NCBI RefSeq assembly: GCF_001514285.1
Contig: NZ_KQ949025.1
Span: forward strand, 499,571 to 563,570
Direction: 5' to 3'
DNA from: Streptomyces sp. DSM 15324
GTDB taxonomy: Bacteria; Actinomycetota; Actinomycetes; Streptomycetales; Streptomycetaceae
Length of the DNA: 64,000 nt
Shown here piece by piece: positions 25,503 to 35,789 of this stretch. Below the pieces are notes generated by a model. That model was not told the origin of the DNA and made no database searches. It worked only from the letters and a program-made list of their open reading frames with translations. Numbering within the stretch: position 1 is the stretch's first letter; the number at the start of each line of letters is the position of its first letter. The translations under genes were made by a program, and so were the position numbers.

Positions 25503-27650
25503 GTGAAGACCCTGCTCATCGACAATTACGACTCGTACACGTACAACCTGTTCCAGCTGATCGCCGAGGTCAACGGCGAGGAGCCGGTGGTGATCCACAA
25601 TGACGCCGGCGGTGCCGACGGGATGGATGCGTTAGACGTTCTCGGCGGTTTCGACAATGTCGTGGTCTCGCCCGGTCCGGGGCATCCGGGAGCGCCCCGT
25701 GACTTCGGCATCAGCGCCCGGGTGCTCGCCGAGGCGACCGTGCCCGTGCTCGGTGTCTGCCTCGGCCACCAGGGCATCGCGCTCGGGGAGCGGGGCCGGG
25801 TGGCGCCCGCCCCGCAGCCCCGGCACGGGCATCTGACCCAGGTGCGCCACGACGGCCGGGACCTGTTCCAGGGGCTGCCCCAGCAGTTCACCGCGGTCCG
25901 CTACCACTCCCTCGCGGTGCACGAGCCGCTGCCCGCCGCCCTGGAGGCCACCGCCTGGGCCGAGGACGGCGTCCTCATGGGCATCCGGCACCGCGAGCGG
26001 CCGGTGTGGGGCGTGCAGTTCCACCCGGAGTCGGTGCTCACCGAGTACGGCCACCGCATGCTGGTGAACTTCCGCAACCTCACCGCCGAGCGGGCCCGCC
26101 GCCCCCGCACCAAGAACACCGCCGTTCCCCCGGCCTCGATCACCTGGCCGGCGATCCCCCGCCCCCGGCAGGGCAACCTGCCCGCCTACCGGCTGCACAC
26201 CCGCCGGATCGCCGGAGCGGTCGACACCGAGGCCGCCTTCAGCCGGCTGTTCGCCGGCTCGGCGCGCTCGTTCTGGCTGGACAGCTCCCGCGTGGAGAAG
26301 GGCCTCGCGCGCTTCTCCTTCCTCGGCGACGACAGCGGCCCGCTCGCCGAGTTCGTCCGCTACGACGTCGAGGCCGGCCGGTGCGAGATCGAACGGACCG
26401 GACGGCCCCCGCGCAAGGTCGCCGCGAGCGTCTTCGACTACCTCAAGCGGCAGCTGGCCAACCGCCGGGTCGACGCCACCGGCCTCCCCTTCGACTTCAC
26501 CGGCGGGTACGTCGGCTACTTCGGCTACGAGACCAAGGCCGACTGCGGCGCGCCGGGCCGCCACCGCGCCGAGACCCCGGACGCGGCCTGGCTGTTCGCC
26601 GACCGGCTGATCGCGGTGGACCACGAGGAGGACTTCACCTACGCGGTCTGCCTCGCCGAGGACACCCCGCAGGCCGCCCGCGAGGCCGCCGACTGGCTGG
26701 AGGACACCGTCGCCCAGCTCACCTTCGTCGCGCCCGACGGCCACCGGCCGCCGCCCGCCCCGGCCCGGCCCGACCTCGCCGCCGCCGAACCCTGGCTGAC
26801 GCGCGACCGGACGACGTACCTCTCCGACATCGAGGCCTGCCAACGGGAGCTGCGGGCCGGCACCAGCTACGAGATCTGCCTCACCGACGCGGCCCGGCTG
26901 CCCGCCCCGCCCGAGGCGTACGCCTTCTACCGGGAGCTGCGCCGCGTCAACCCGGCGCCGTACGCGGCCTTCCTGCGGTTCGGCGACCTCGACGTGGCCG
27001 GCGCCTCGCCGGAGCGGTTCCTGCGGATCACCCGGGACGGTGTCGCCGCCACCAAGCCGATCAAGGGCACCGCGCCGCGCGGCGCCGATCCGCTGGAGGA
27101 CGCCCGGCTCCGGGACGCGCTGGCGGCGGACGCCAAGACCCGCGCCGAGAACCTGATGATCGTCGACCTGCTCCGCAACGACCTCGGGCGGGTCTGCCGG
27201 ACCGGGACCGTGCGGGTGTCCCGGCTGATGGCCGTCGAGACGTACGCGACCGTGCACCAGCTCGTCTCCACCGTCGAGGGCAGGCTGCGCGAGGGCACCG
27301 ACGCCGTGGACTGCGTGCGCGCCTGTTTCCCCGGCGGCTCCATGACCGGCGCGCCGAAGCTGCGCACGATGGAGATCATCGACGGGATCGAGACCGAGGC
27401 GCGCGGCGTGTACTCCGGCGCCCTCGGCTACCTGGGGTGCAGCGGCGGCGCCGACCTCAACATCGTCATCCGCACCGCCGTGCTCTCCGACGGCCGGATG
27501 CACCTCGGCGCGGGCGGCGCGATCGTCCTCGACTCCGACCCGGTCGCCGAGTACGACGAGATGCTGCTGAAGACGGCCGCGCAGATGCGGGCCTACACGG
27601 GCGCCGTCCCGCTGACCGCCCCGGACGCCCTGGAAGAGGGCGCCCGATGA
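25503..27650 (+). CDS. pabAB: Fused aminodeoxychorismate synthase (glutaminase PabA + PabB)
   Basis: 715 residues. The N-terminal class I amidotransferase starts KTLLIDNYDSYTYN and has nucleophile C86 in VLGVCLGHQG and the His/Glu of VQFHPES. The C-terminal chorismate domain ends with GGSMTGAPK, MEIIDGIE and GAGGAIVLDSDP. K521 in PIKGT marks aminodeoxychorismate synthase; anthranilate synthases have Ala there. So it should make ADC for p-aminobenzoate from chorismate and glutamine. GTG 25503 has AAGGAGG 7 bases upstream. Codon 44 (25632-25634) is TTA, so translation should depend on the bldA tRNA. Fused forms are typical of antibiotic pathways such as chloramphenicol or candicidin. Confidence 0.92.
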   Translation: MKTLLIDNYDSYTYNLFQLIAEVNGEEPVVIHNDAGGADGMDALDVLGGFDNVVVSPGPGHPGAPRDFGISARVLAEATVPVLGVCLGHQGIALGERGRVAPAPQPRHGHLTQVRHDGRDLFQGLPQQFTAVRYHSLAVHEPLPAALEATAWAEDGVLMGIRHRERPVWGVQFHPESVLTEYGHRMLVNFRNLTAERARRPRTKNTAVPPASITWPAIPRPRQGNLPAYRLHTRRIAGAVDTEAAFSRLFAGSARSFWLDSSRVEKGLARFSFLGDDSGPLAEFVRYDVEAGRCEIERTGRPPRKVAASVFDYLKRQLANRRVDATGLPFDFTGGYVGYFGYETKADCGAPGRHRAETPDAAWLFADRLIAVDHEEDFTYAVCLAEDTPQAAREAADWLEDTVAQLTFVAPDGHRPPPAPARPDLAAAEPWLTRDRTTYLSDIEACQRELRAGTSYEICLTDAARLPAPPEAYAFYRELRRVNPAPYAAFLRFGDLDVAGASPERFLRITRDGVAATKPIKGTAPRGADPLEDARLRDALAADAKTRAENLMIVDLLRNDLGRVCRTGTVRVSRLMAVETYATVHQLVSTVEGRLREGTDAVDCVRACFPGGSMTGAPKLRTMEIIDGIETEARGVYSGALGYLGCSGGADLNIVIRTAVLSDGRMHLGAGGAIVLDSDPVAEYDEMLLKTAAQMRAYTGAVPLTAPDALEEGAR

Positions 27651-29197
27651 CACCGCCCCGGCTCGTCCCGGCCCCCCTCGCCACCCCGTCCGAGCCGTCC
27701 GAGCCGTCCGCCGACGCCAACCTCGCCGTCCGGCTCGCCCGGCTGGCGGAGCGGGAGGGGTGGGGCGGGCGGGCCGCGTTCCACCAGGGGCACCGGACCT
27801 GGACGCACGGGGAGGTGCACGGGCTCGCGGCGCGGGCGGCCGGAGTGCTCGCCGCTCACGGCGTGCGGGCCGGGGACCGGGTGCTGCTCGCGCTGCCCGA
27901 CTCGATCGTCTGGGTGGCGGCCTTCCTCGGCGTCGCCCGGCTCGGCGCGGTGGCCGTCCTGGTCAACCCCGAACTGCCCGCAGCCGACCACGCGTTCATG
28001 GCCGCGGACACCGGTGCGGTGCTGTGCGTGACGGGGCCGGGGCCGGAGGACGACCGGTTCGCCGGGCGCGCCTGTCTCGGCGCCGACCAGCTGCTCGCGC
28101 TCGCCGCCACCGCACCGGCCGCCGACGCCCGTCCGGTCGGCCCCGGCAGCCCGCTCTACCTCCAGTACACGTCCGGTACGACCGGTCGGCCCAAGGGGGT
28201 GGTGCACACCCACGCCGACCCGGTGGCGTACCACGAACTCATCGGCCGGCCGCTGCTGGACATCACCCCGGACGACGTCGCCCTGTCGGTGTCGAAGCTG
28301 TTCTTCGCCTACGGCTTCGGCAACGCGTTCGTCTTCCCCCTGCTGTCCGGCTCCTCGGCCGTCCTGGTGGACCGGCGCCCCACCCCGGCCGCCGTGGACG
28401 AGCTGGTCGCCCGGCACCGGGTGACCCTGCTCTACTCCGTGCCGTCCGCGTACGCGGCGCTGGTCGCCGACCGGGGCAGCGGCCACGAGGCCCGCTTCGC
28501 CTCCGTACGGGCCGCCGTGTCGGCCGGCGAGGGCATGCCGGACGGGCTCGGCGGGCGCGTCGCCGACCTGCTCGGCGCGCCGGTCCTGGAGCAGATCGGC
28601 TCCACCGAGGCCGGACACGCCTTCTGCGCCAACAGCCTCGGCCACAACCACCCGGGCACCGTCGGCCGCCCCGTGCCCGGCTTCGAGGTGGAGCTGCGCG
28701 ACCAGGCCGGGCGCCCGGTCCCGGACGGCGCGGAGGGCGAGCTGTGGGTCCACGGGCCGACGGTCACCCCCGGCTATCTCCACCGGCCCGAGGAGAACGC
28801 CCGCACGCTCGTCGACGGCTGGCTCAACACCCACGACCGGGCGCGCCGCGAACCGGACGGGACGTACACACACCTCGGCCGCACCGACGACATGGAGATG
28901 GTCGGCGGCATCACCGTCTCCCCGCTGGAGGTGGAGGCCGTACTGCGCACCCATCCGGCGGTGCACGAGGTCGCGGTCGCGGCCGTCACCGACGCGGGCG
29001 GGGCGGGCCGGCTGCGCGCCTTCGTCGTCCCGGCGCGGACCCCGGCGCCGCCGGGCCTGCGGGAGGACCTGCTGCGGCTGGCCCGGGAACGGCTCGCCGC
29101 CTTCAAGGTCCCCCGCAGCGTCAGCCTCGTCCCCTCCCTCCCCCGCACCCCCACCGGCAAGCTCCGCCGCCATCTGGTCCGCCAAGGGGCCTGGTGA
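27647..29197 (+). CDS. Benzoate-CoA ligase-type aryl-CoA synthetase
   Basis: 516 residues. Adenylation motifs are YTSGTTGRPKGVVHTH (A3), SKLFFAYGFGNAFVFPL, which is characteristic of benzoate- and aminobenzoate-CoA ligases, IGSTEAGHAF (A5), and the catalytic Lys in PRTPTGKLRR. It probably turns an aminobenzoate or hydroxybenzoate into its CoA ester via the acyl-AMP. ATG 27647 overlaps the pabAB stop (ATGA), so the two are coupled and the natural substrate is the PABA made next door. Confidence 0.88.
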   Translation: MTPPRLVPAPLATPSEPSEPSADANLAVRLARLAEREGWGGRAAFHQGHRTWTHGEVHGLAARAAGVLAAHGVRAGDRVLLALPDSIVWVAAFLGVARLGAVAVLVNPELPAADHAFMAADTGAVLCVTGPGPEDDRFAGRACLGADQLLALAATAPAADARPVGPGSPLYLQYTSGTTGRPKGVVHTHADPVAYHELIGRPLLDITPDDVALSVSKLFFAYGFGNAFVFPLLSGSSAVLVDRRPTPAAVDELVARHRVTLLYSVPSAYAALVADRGSGHEARFASVRAAVSAGEGMPDGLGGRVADLLGAPVLEQIGSTEAGHAFCANSLGHNHPGTVGRPVPGFEVELRDQAGRPVPDGAEGELWVHGPTVTPGYLHRPEENARTLVDGWLNTHDRARREPDGTYTHLGRTDDMEMVGGITVSPLEVEAVLRTHPAVHEVAVAAVTDAGGAGRLRAFVVPARTPAPPGLREDLLRLARERLAAFKVPRSVSLVPSLPRTPTGKLRRHLVRQGAW

Positions 29198-29229
29198 CCG
29201 GGCCCGGCACCGCAGAGAGGAACCGTCAC

Positions 29230-30804
29230 ATGCCTCAGCAGCCCCTTCTCGCCGACCGCGGGTTCTACCTGGGCCCGATGCTGCGCCGGGCCGCCGAGCG
29301 GCACGGCCCCGTGTTCGTCACCCTGGACCGCCCGCTGGACACCCACCCCGGCCTCGGCACGGCCCTCAGCTACACGACCCTGGCCGAGGTGGTCGAGGAG
29401 TTGTCGGGGTGGCTGTGGGAGGCGGGCGTGCGGCCCTCCGAGCAGGTCGTCGTCCACAAGACGGACAACGTCGACATCGTGCTGCTGACCTGCGCGCTCT
29501 CCCGGATCGGCGCGGTGCCGGTGCTGCTGTCGCCGGGGCTTTCCGGCGAGGTGGTGGGCAAGCTGCTCGGCCGGCTCCGGCGGCCGTGGCTGGTCACCGA
29601 CGGGACGAAGCTGGACGGCGCCCTGTCGGGCCTGGACCTCGACGCCCTGGTACGGCGCACGCTCACCGTGGCCGACACGCCCGGCGCGGAGTCGCTCAGG
29701 AAGTACGCCGGCGCGCCGACGCCCCGGCCGGTGCGGCTGCACCCCCGGGAGCCCGCCCTGATCACCCACAGCTCGGGCACCACGGGTGTGCCCAAGCTGG
29801 CCGTGCACTGCGCGAACACCATGTGGAACCGGCTCGTGCCGCAGAAGGCGATGGGCTGGCCCACCCGCGGGGAGGTGGCGGCGCTGCACCTGTCGTTCGT
29901 GCACTCGCGCTTCTACCATCTGCTCGGCGTCCTGCTGCACTTCGGCAGCCCGCTGCTGCTGATCACCGACCCGGACCCGGCGTCCGTGGGTCCGCTGCTC
30001 GTCCGCCACCGCCCGGGGATCGTCGAGACGCACCCCAACACGTTCGTCCTGTGGGAGGAGCTGGCCGACGCGCCGGGCGCCCCGCTGTCGCGGGTGAGGT
30101 CGTACGGCTCGACGTTCGACGCGATCCATCCGCGCACGGTGCGGCGGCTGCTCGACGCCTCCGGGCGCCGCTCGCCCTGGCTGATCCAGCTGTACGGGCA
30201 GAGCGAGAGCGGTCCGGTGGCGTTCCAGTGGTTCACCCGGCGTTCGGTGGCGCGGGCGGACGGCCGCCGGGTCGGCACCGGCATCCCCGGCTTCACCCGG
30301 GTCCGGGTGACCGGCCCGGACGGCGAGCGGCTGCGGCCCGGCACGCCCGGCCGGATCGAGGCCCGCACCCGGGGCCGCATCCTCACCTATCTGGGCATGC
30401 AGGAGCAGTACGACCGTCAGCTCACCGACGGCTGGTGGCAGATGGGCGACATGGGTTACCGCAGCCGGCTGGGCGCGCTGTACCTGATGGACCGCGAGGT
30501 CGACCGGATCGACTCCGTGCACAGCAACCTGGAGGTCGAGGACACCCTGATGGACCGCCTGGAGGAGCTGCGTGAAGTGGTCATCGTGCCGGGCGCGGAC
30601 CGTGAGCCGGTGCCGGTGGTGTGCGTACGCGGGGAGCGGCCGCTGGACCCGGAGCGCTGGCGGGAGGCCACGGCCGATCTGCCGAAGATGGCCGAGCCGA
30701 GGCAGTGGCGGTTCGAGGAACTGCCGATGACGGCCACCTGGAAGGTGAAGCGGCTGGAGATCACCCGCAGGCTGGCCGAGGAGCGCGAGACGGTGCGTGC
30801 GTGA
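29230..30804 (+). CDS. Second AMP-forming ligase (ANL superfamily)
   Basis: 524 residues. ITHSSGTTGVPKLAVH is the phosphate loop, QLYGQSESGPVAFQ the A5 region, YLGMQEQYDRQLTDGWWQMGDMG the hinge region (read in parts), and K in MTATWKVKRLEI the likely A10 lysine. It is not closely like the first ligase, so it may activate a different acid, a later intermediate, or act as an amide-forming synthetase. ATG 29230 has GAGAGGAA upstream, 32 bases after the first ligase. It overlaps the monooxygenase start by 4 bases. Confidence 0.85.
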   Translation: MPQQPLLADRGFYLGPMLRRAAERHGPVFVTLDRPLDTHPGLGTALSYTTLAEVVEELSGWLWEAGVRPSEQVVVHKTDNVDIVLLTCALSRIGAVPVLLSPGLSGEVVGKLLGRLRRPWLVTDGTKLDGALSGLDLDALVRRTLTVADTPGAESLRKYAGAPTPRPVRLHPREPALITHSSGTTGVPKLAVHCANTMWNRLVPQKAMGWPTRGEVAALHLSFVHSRFYHLLGVLLHFGSPLLLITDPDPASVGPLLVRHRPGIVETHPNTFVLWEELADAPGAPLSRVRSYGSTFDAIHPRTVRRLLDASGRRSPWLIQLYGQSESGPVAFQWFTRRSVARADGRRVGTGIPGFTRVRVTGPDGERLRPGTPGRIEARTRGRILTYLGMQEQYDRQLTDGWWQMGDMGYRSRLGALYLMDREVDRIDSVHSNLEVEDTLMDRLEELREVVIVPGADREPVPVVCVRGERPLDPERWREATADLPKMAEPRQWRFEELPMTATWKVKRLEITRRLAEERETVRA

Positions 30805-31988
30805 CCGCGGCGGAGCCGGTGATCGTGGTGGGCGCGGGTCCGGTCGGCCTGTCGGCCGCGCTGGGCCTGCGGGCACGCGGGCTGCCCGTCACCCTGCTGG
30901 AGGCGGACCCCGAGGACCGTGCGCGGCCGGGCAGCCGGGCCCTGTTCGTGCACCGCGAGACGCTGCGGCTGCTGGACGGCATGTCCCCGGGCCTGGCCGC
31001 CGAGATCACGGAGTACGGCCGTACCTGGCACACCCGCCGCACCCTGTACCGGGGCCGCGAGGTGTACGCGCGCACCTTCCCGCCCCCGTCCGGGCTGCCG
31101 CCGTTCACCAGCCTGCGCCAGGTGGACACCGAGCGCTTCCTGCGCGGGGCGTGCGAGCGGGCGGGCGTGGAGTTCGTCTGGGGGACGCGGATCACGGGTG
31201 TCTCCGCCTCGGCCCGGGGTGTCGTCCTGACCGGCGAGGACGGGCGCGTGTGGAGCGCCGGGTACGCCGTCGCCGCCGACGGGGCGCGCTCGGCGGTGCG
31301 GCACGCGCTGGGCATCGCGATGGAGGGCACCCGGGGCGAGGGCTTCCACGTGGTGGTGGACGTCGCGGACGTGCCGGGCGCCGAGCTGCCGCTGGAGCGG
31401 GTCTTCCACTACGAGCATCCGGGGGTCGGCGGCCGCAGTGTGATGCGGGTGCCGTTCACCGGCGGCTTCCAGGTGGACCTCCAGTGCTTCGACGACGACC
31501 GGGAGGAGGAGTACGGCACGGAGGACGCCGTACGCCGCTGGCTCCCCTCGGTCGTGGGCGAGGGGTACGACGGGCGCGTCCTGTGGGTGTCGGCGTACCG
31601 CTTCCTGCGCATGGTCGCGGCCTCGTTCACCGACCCGCACCGGCGGGTGCTGCTGGCGGGGGAGGCGGCGCATCTGTTCCCGCCGTTCGGGGCACGCGGG
31701 ATGAACAGCGGGATCGCCGACGCGGCGGCCGCGGCGGAGGCGGTCGCCGCCGGGACCGTCGCCGCCGTGGACGGCTTCGCGGAGGTACGGCGGGCCGCCG
31801 GGCTGTTCAACAGCGAGGCGGCCGGGATCGCGCTCGGCCAACTGCGTCCGCACCGGCGGATCGTCCGGCTGCGGCAGCGCGTGGCGGCGGCGCTCGCGCC
31901 CGTGCTGCCCTCGTGCGGATCATGGCTGGAACACGCCCCGTACGGTCCCCGGCACGGGGGGCCCGCGGGGGCGGGCGGCAAGTACTGA
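30801..31988 (+). CDS. Class A FAD-dependent aromatic monooxygenase
   Basis: 395 residues. The dinucleotide motif is VVGAGPVGLSAALGL, the DG motif AADGARSAVRHALG, and the second FAD motif reads LLAGEAAHLFPPFGARGMNSGI, with GE where GD is usual. PFAM-type FAD_binding_3 enzymes hydroxylate phenols or anilines, sometimes with loss of the carboxylate. In this cluster it could hydroxylate p-aminobenzoate or its CoA ester; that is inference. GTG 30801 overlaps the preceding stop (GTGA). No C-terminal thioredoxin-like domain is present. Confidence 0.88.
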   Translation: MTAAEPVIVVGAGPVGLSAALGLRARGLPVTLLEADPEDRARPGSRALFVHRETLRLLDGMSPGLAAEITEYGRTWHTRRTLYRGREVYARTFPPPSGLPPFTSLRQVDTERFLRGACERAGVEFVWGTRITGVSASARGVVLTGEDGRVWSAGYAVAADGARSAVRHALGIAMEGTRGEGFHVVVDVADVPGAELPLERVFHYEHPGVGGRSVMRVPFTGGFQVDLQCFDDDREEEYGTEDAVRRWLPSVVGEGYDGRVLWVSAYRFLRMVAASFTDPHRRVLLAGEAAHLFPPFGARGMNSGIADAAAAAEAVAAGTVAAVDGFAEVRRAAGLFNSEAAGIALGQLRPHRRIVRLRQRVAAALAPVLPSCGSWLEHAPYGPRHGGPAGAGGKY

Positions 31989-31998
31989 GGAGGTCGGG

Positions 31999-32781
31999 AT
32001 GAGTGCGTCAGGACTGCTGAGCTGGTCGCCGGGCGGCGGGCTGACACCGGTCGCGGCGGCCGGGGGCCCGCTGCTCGCCGCGGACTCGTGGCTGGTGCGG
32101 GAGGGCCGGGTCCGGGCGTACGACCGTCACCGGGAGCGTTTCCTGCGGGCCTGCGCGGAGTGCGGCGGGCCCGGGCCGCGCCCGCTGGTGGAGTTCTGGC
32201 GGGAGGTGACGGCCGCGCTGCCGCGCACGGGCGAGTGGTTCCCCCGGGTCGAACTCACGGCGGGGTCGAGGGAGTTGCGGTTGCTGCTGCGGCACGCGCC
32301 GCCGCTGGGCGCGGAGATCCGGCTGTGGGCCGTGGGCCAGGAGGACCCGCGCACCGCGCCCCGGCGCAAGGGCCCCGATCTCGACGTGCTGGCCGAGGTG
32401 CGGGCGCGCGCGGCCGCCGCGGGCGCCCAGGAGGCGGTGCTGGTCGGGCCGTCCGGGGTGGTGCGGGAGTCGCCGACGGCCGGGGTGCTGTGGTGGGAGG
32501 GGGACACCCTGTGCCTGCCGCCGTCGCGGCTGCCGCTGCTGCCCTCGGTGACGACGGCGCTGGTCCTGGAGCGGGCCGTGCGCGAGGGCTTCCGCGTCGA
32601 CCGCCGGGAGCGGACGGTGGCCGAGCTGGACGGGCGCGAGGTGTGGACGGTGAACGCCCTGCACGGCCTCCGCCCGGTGACGGGCTGGGCGGGGGCGGAC
32701 ATCGAGGCCGGCCCGGCGGCACGGGCGGCGGAATTCCGGGAATGGCTGGAGGGTGTGCGGGAGCCGCTGCCGGGAGCGTGA
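31999..32781 (+). CDS. PLP class IV aminotransferase, aminodeoxychorismate-lyase-like
   Basis: 260 residues. K124 in RRKGPDLDVLAEVR is the expected PLP lysine, followed by GAQEAVLVGPSGVVRES and SVTTALVLERAVREGF, in the order of fold-type IV enzymes. Next to a PabAB it should release pyruvate from ADC to give p-aminobenzoate. ATG 31999 has AGGAGG just upstream, 10 bases after the monooxygenase stop. It ends the cluster. A second PabC elsewhere in the genome would be expected for folate. Confidence 0.85.
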   Translation: MSASGLLSWSPGGGLTPVAAAGGPLLAADSWLVREGRVRAYDRHRERFLRACAECGGPGPRPLVEFWREVTAALPRTGEWFPRVELTAGSRELRLLLRHAPPLGAEIRLWAVGQEDPRTAPRRKGPDLDVLAEVRARAAAAGAQEAVLVGPSGVVRESPTAGVLWWEGDTLCLPPSRLPLLPSVTTALVLERAVREGFRVDRRERTVAELDGREVWTVNALHGLRPVTGWAGADIEAGPAARAAEFREWLEGVREPLPGA

Positions 32782-32800
32782 ACACGGAAAAAGCATCGGA

Positions 32801-32821
32801 CATCGACGCGGGAAGTCGATG
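32801..32821 (+). terminator. Weak hairpin after the biosynthetic cluster
   Basis: CATCGAC at 32801-32807 pairs with GTCGATG at 32815-32821 around a GC-rich loop; a short run of T (CCTTTTC) follows 18 bases later. It may end the operon or be a regulatory dyad. Confidence 0.45.
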
Positions 32822-32852
32822 CCCGAATTACGTGCGCCTTTTCGGTGATTAA

Positions 32853-32876
32853 TTCTTCACTTCTTCACTTCTTCAC
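32853..32876. repeat. Three tandem TTCTTCAC units
   Basis: Exact 8-bp unit repeated three times. On the minus strand the first GTGAAGAA provides the last codons of the AhpD-like gene and the next supplies its TGA stop, so slippage by one unit would change the C-terminus. Confidence 0.9.
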
Positions 32877-33350
32877 GGGCTGATAAGACCCCGGTACCAT
32901 CCGCGTGGCGATCGCGATGCGGTTGTACGCGTTGATGACGGTGGCCGCCCAGATCAACGCCGCGAGCTGCGCCTCGTCGAAGACCTCGGCCGCCTCGGCG
33001 TAGACGTCCTCCGGCACGTGTCCGTCGGCGACGAAGGTCACGGCCTCGGTCAACGCCAGCGCGGCGCGCTCCCGTCCGCTGAAGAAGGGGGTCTCCCGCC
33101 AGGCGCTCAGGGCGTAGATCCGCTGCTCGGTCTCGTCGGCGGCGCGGGCGTCCTTGGTGTGCATGTCGAGGCAGAAGGCGCAGCCGTTGAGCTGTGAGGC
33201 GCGAATCCTGAGCAGTTCCAGGATCTCCGGTTCGACTTTCGCGTCCTGTGCCGCGGCGACGGCGGCGGCGTGCAGGGAACCCATCGCCGCGGAGACGTCG
33301 GGGGTGATTTTCTTCAGGGCCACACGAGATATCCGGTCAGGGTTGCTCAT
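32865..33350 (-). CDS. AhpD-like carboxymuconolactone decarboxylase family protein
   Basis: 161 residues. LNGCAFCLDMHTKDAR near residue 55 is the CxxC-x3-H active site of AhpD-type alkylhydroperoxidases; INAYNRIAIATRM closes the domain. It reduces peroxides with a thiol partner. -10-like TATAGT (33358-33363 on the minus strand) lies 7 bases before ATG 33350 with no ribosome site, so it may be leaderless. It lies between the biosynthetic cluster and mdh; there is no evidence that it belongs to the cluster. Confidence 0.88.
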   Translation of the reverse strand: MSNPDRISRVALKKITPDVSAAMGSLHAAAVAAAQDAKVEPEILELLRIRASQLNGCAFCLDMHTKDARAADETEQRIYALSAWRETPFFSGRERAALALTEAVTFVADGHVPEDVYAEAAEVFDEAQLAALIWAATVINAYNRIAIATRMVPGSYQPVKK

Positions 33351-33415
33351 GAGCTCGACTATATCCGTGAATTCGCATTCCGGGGCCGCTTCGGATAGCC
33401 CTCCCCCAACAGGCG

Positions 33416-33447
33416 CGGGCCCCGCTCCGCAACCGGAACGGGGCCCG
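33416..33447 (-). terminator. Terminator after mdh
   Basis: CGGGCCCCG at 33416-33424 pairs with CGGGGCCCG at 33439-33447, with extra pairs (CTCCG with CGGAA partly) in the loop, 19 bases after the mdh stop. Confidence 0.75.
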
Positions 33448-33465
33448 TGGCCGTCACAGAACCGC

Positions 33466-34766
<1,301 letters not shown>

Positions 34767-35672
34767 CTACCGGGTGCACCCCTGCGCCCCCGAGGCCAGC
34801 ACCGCACAGGCCTTCGCGTCCTCGGGATCGCGTACGGCGATCATCGGGGTGTACGCGATCGTCTCGCCGGTGCCGGTGATGGTCCCGGTCTCCTCGTGCG
34901 AGCCGACGGTCACCCGGACCACGTCCCCCGGTACCGCCCGGGTGATCCGCCCCCAGGCCGCGCCGCACATCTTGCTGTAGCGGACCTCGGCCACGGCCGT
35001 CCCGACCACCGCACTGCTCGCGGTGGTCACGAGGTCACCGGTGCACCCCATCCGTTCGGCGTCCTTGCCGGTGCAGCCGGCGCCCGCGCAGCGGACCCCC
35101 GGCGGCAAGGCCGGGCTCGTCCGGGCCGACGGCGAGGGCGGGCCGGGGGCACCGGCCGTCCGCCCCGGGAGCACGGCGTGGGTCAGCAGGAACGCGCCCG
35201 CGGCGAGGACCAGCACCCCGGCGGCCACGGCGAGGTACCGCACCGGCCGCCGTGTACGCGCCCGCCCGGCTCCCCCGGCCGCAGGTGCCGGCCCGGGCGG
35301 CGGGCCGGCGCCCGCGGCCGGCCGGGGCGGCGGTCCGAACGCCCCCGCGGCCCGGGCCCGGACGACGCGCGCATCGTCCACGGTCCGTTCCTGCCGCAGC
35401 CGCGCCGTGCTCCAGGCCCGTTCGGCCGACGTCCAGACCGCGACGAGATCGGCCGACGGGGTGCCGGTGGCCTCGGCCAGGGCGACGACCGCGCCCCTGG
35501 GCGCGAGCAGCCGGCCGTCGAGGTACTTCTCCCACGCGGTCCTGCTGTACCCGGTCCGGTCCGCGACCGCGCCGACCCCCAGCCCCGCGCGGTCCACCAC
35601 CCGGCGCAGCAGTTCGGCGAACTCCCTCATCTGTGGGTCGAGTTCGTCCGGCAGGTCCCGCCAGCGAGCCAT
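34767..35672 (-). CDS. XRE-type HTH protein with extracytoplasmic DUF2690 domain
   Basis: 301 residues. An N-terminal helix-turn-helix (about 10-70: LLRRVVDRAGLGVGAVADRTGYSRTAWEKYLDG in parts) is followed by a Pro/Ala-rich linker, one membrane helix near 147-168, and a C-terminal DUF2690 region with six cysteines, including CAGAGCTGKDAERMGC and YSKMCGAAWGRI. This is a membrane-tethered DNA-binding layout common in Streptomyces; function unknown. ATG 35672 has GGGAGGGGG upstream. Confidence 0.85.
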   Translation of the reverse strand: MARWRDLPDELDPQMREFAELLRRVVDRAGLGVGAVADRTGYSRTAWEKYLDGRLLAPRGAVVALAEATGTPSADLVAVWTSAERAWSTARLRQERTVDDARVVRARAAGAFGPPPRPAAGAGPPPGPAPAAGGAGRARTRRPVRYLAVAAGVLVLAAGAFLLTHAVLPGRTAGAPGPPSPSARTSPALPPGVRCAGAGCTGKDAERMGCTGDLVTTASSAVVGTAVAEVRYSKMCGAAWGRITRAVPGDVVRVTVGSHEETGTITGTGETIAYTPMIAVRDPEDAKACAVLASGAQGCTR

Positions 35673-35789
35673 GGAGCCCCCTCCCTCCGCCCGGCGCCCT
35701 TTCGGTCACGTTAGCCCCGATGTCCAGACGATTCGGGACACAAACCCGAACGGCCGACGTATCGGCACGAGAGCTGCACGGGACGCTTC

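Noticed and set aside
25503-27650. Anthranilate synthase or phenazine PhzE
   Set aside because: The chorismate domain has PIKGT with Lys521 rather than PIAGT, and no other phenazine genes are present.
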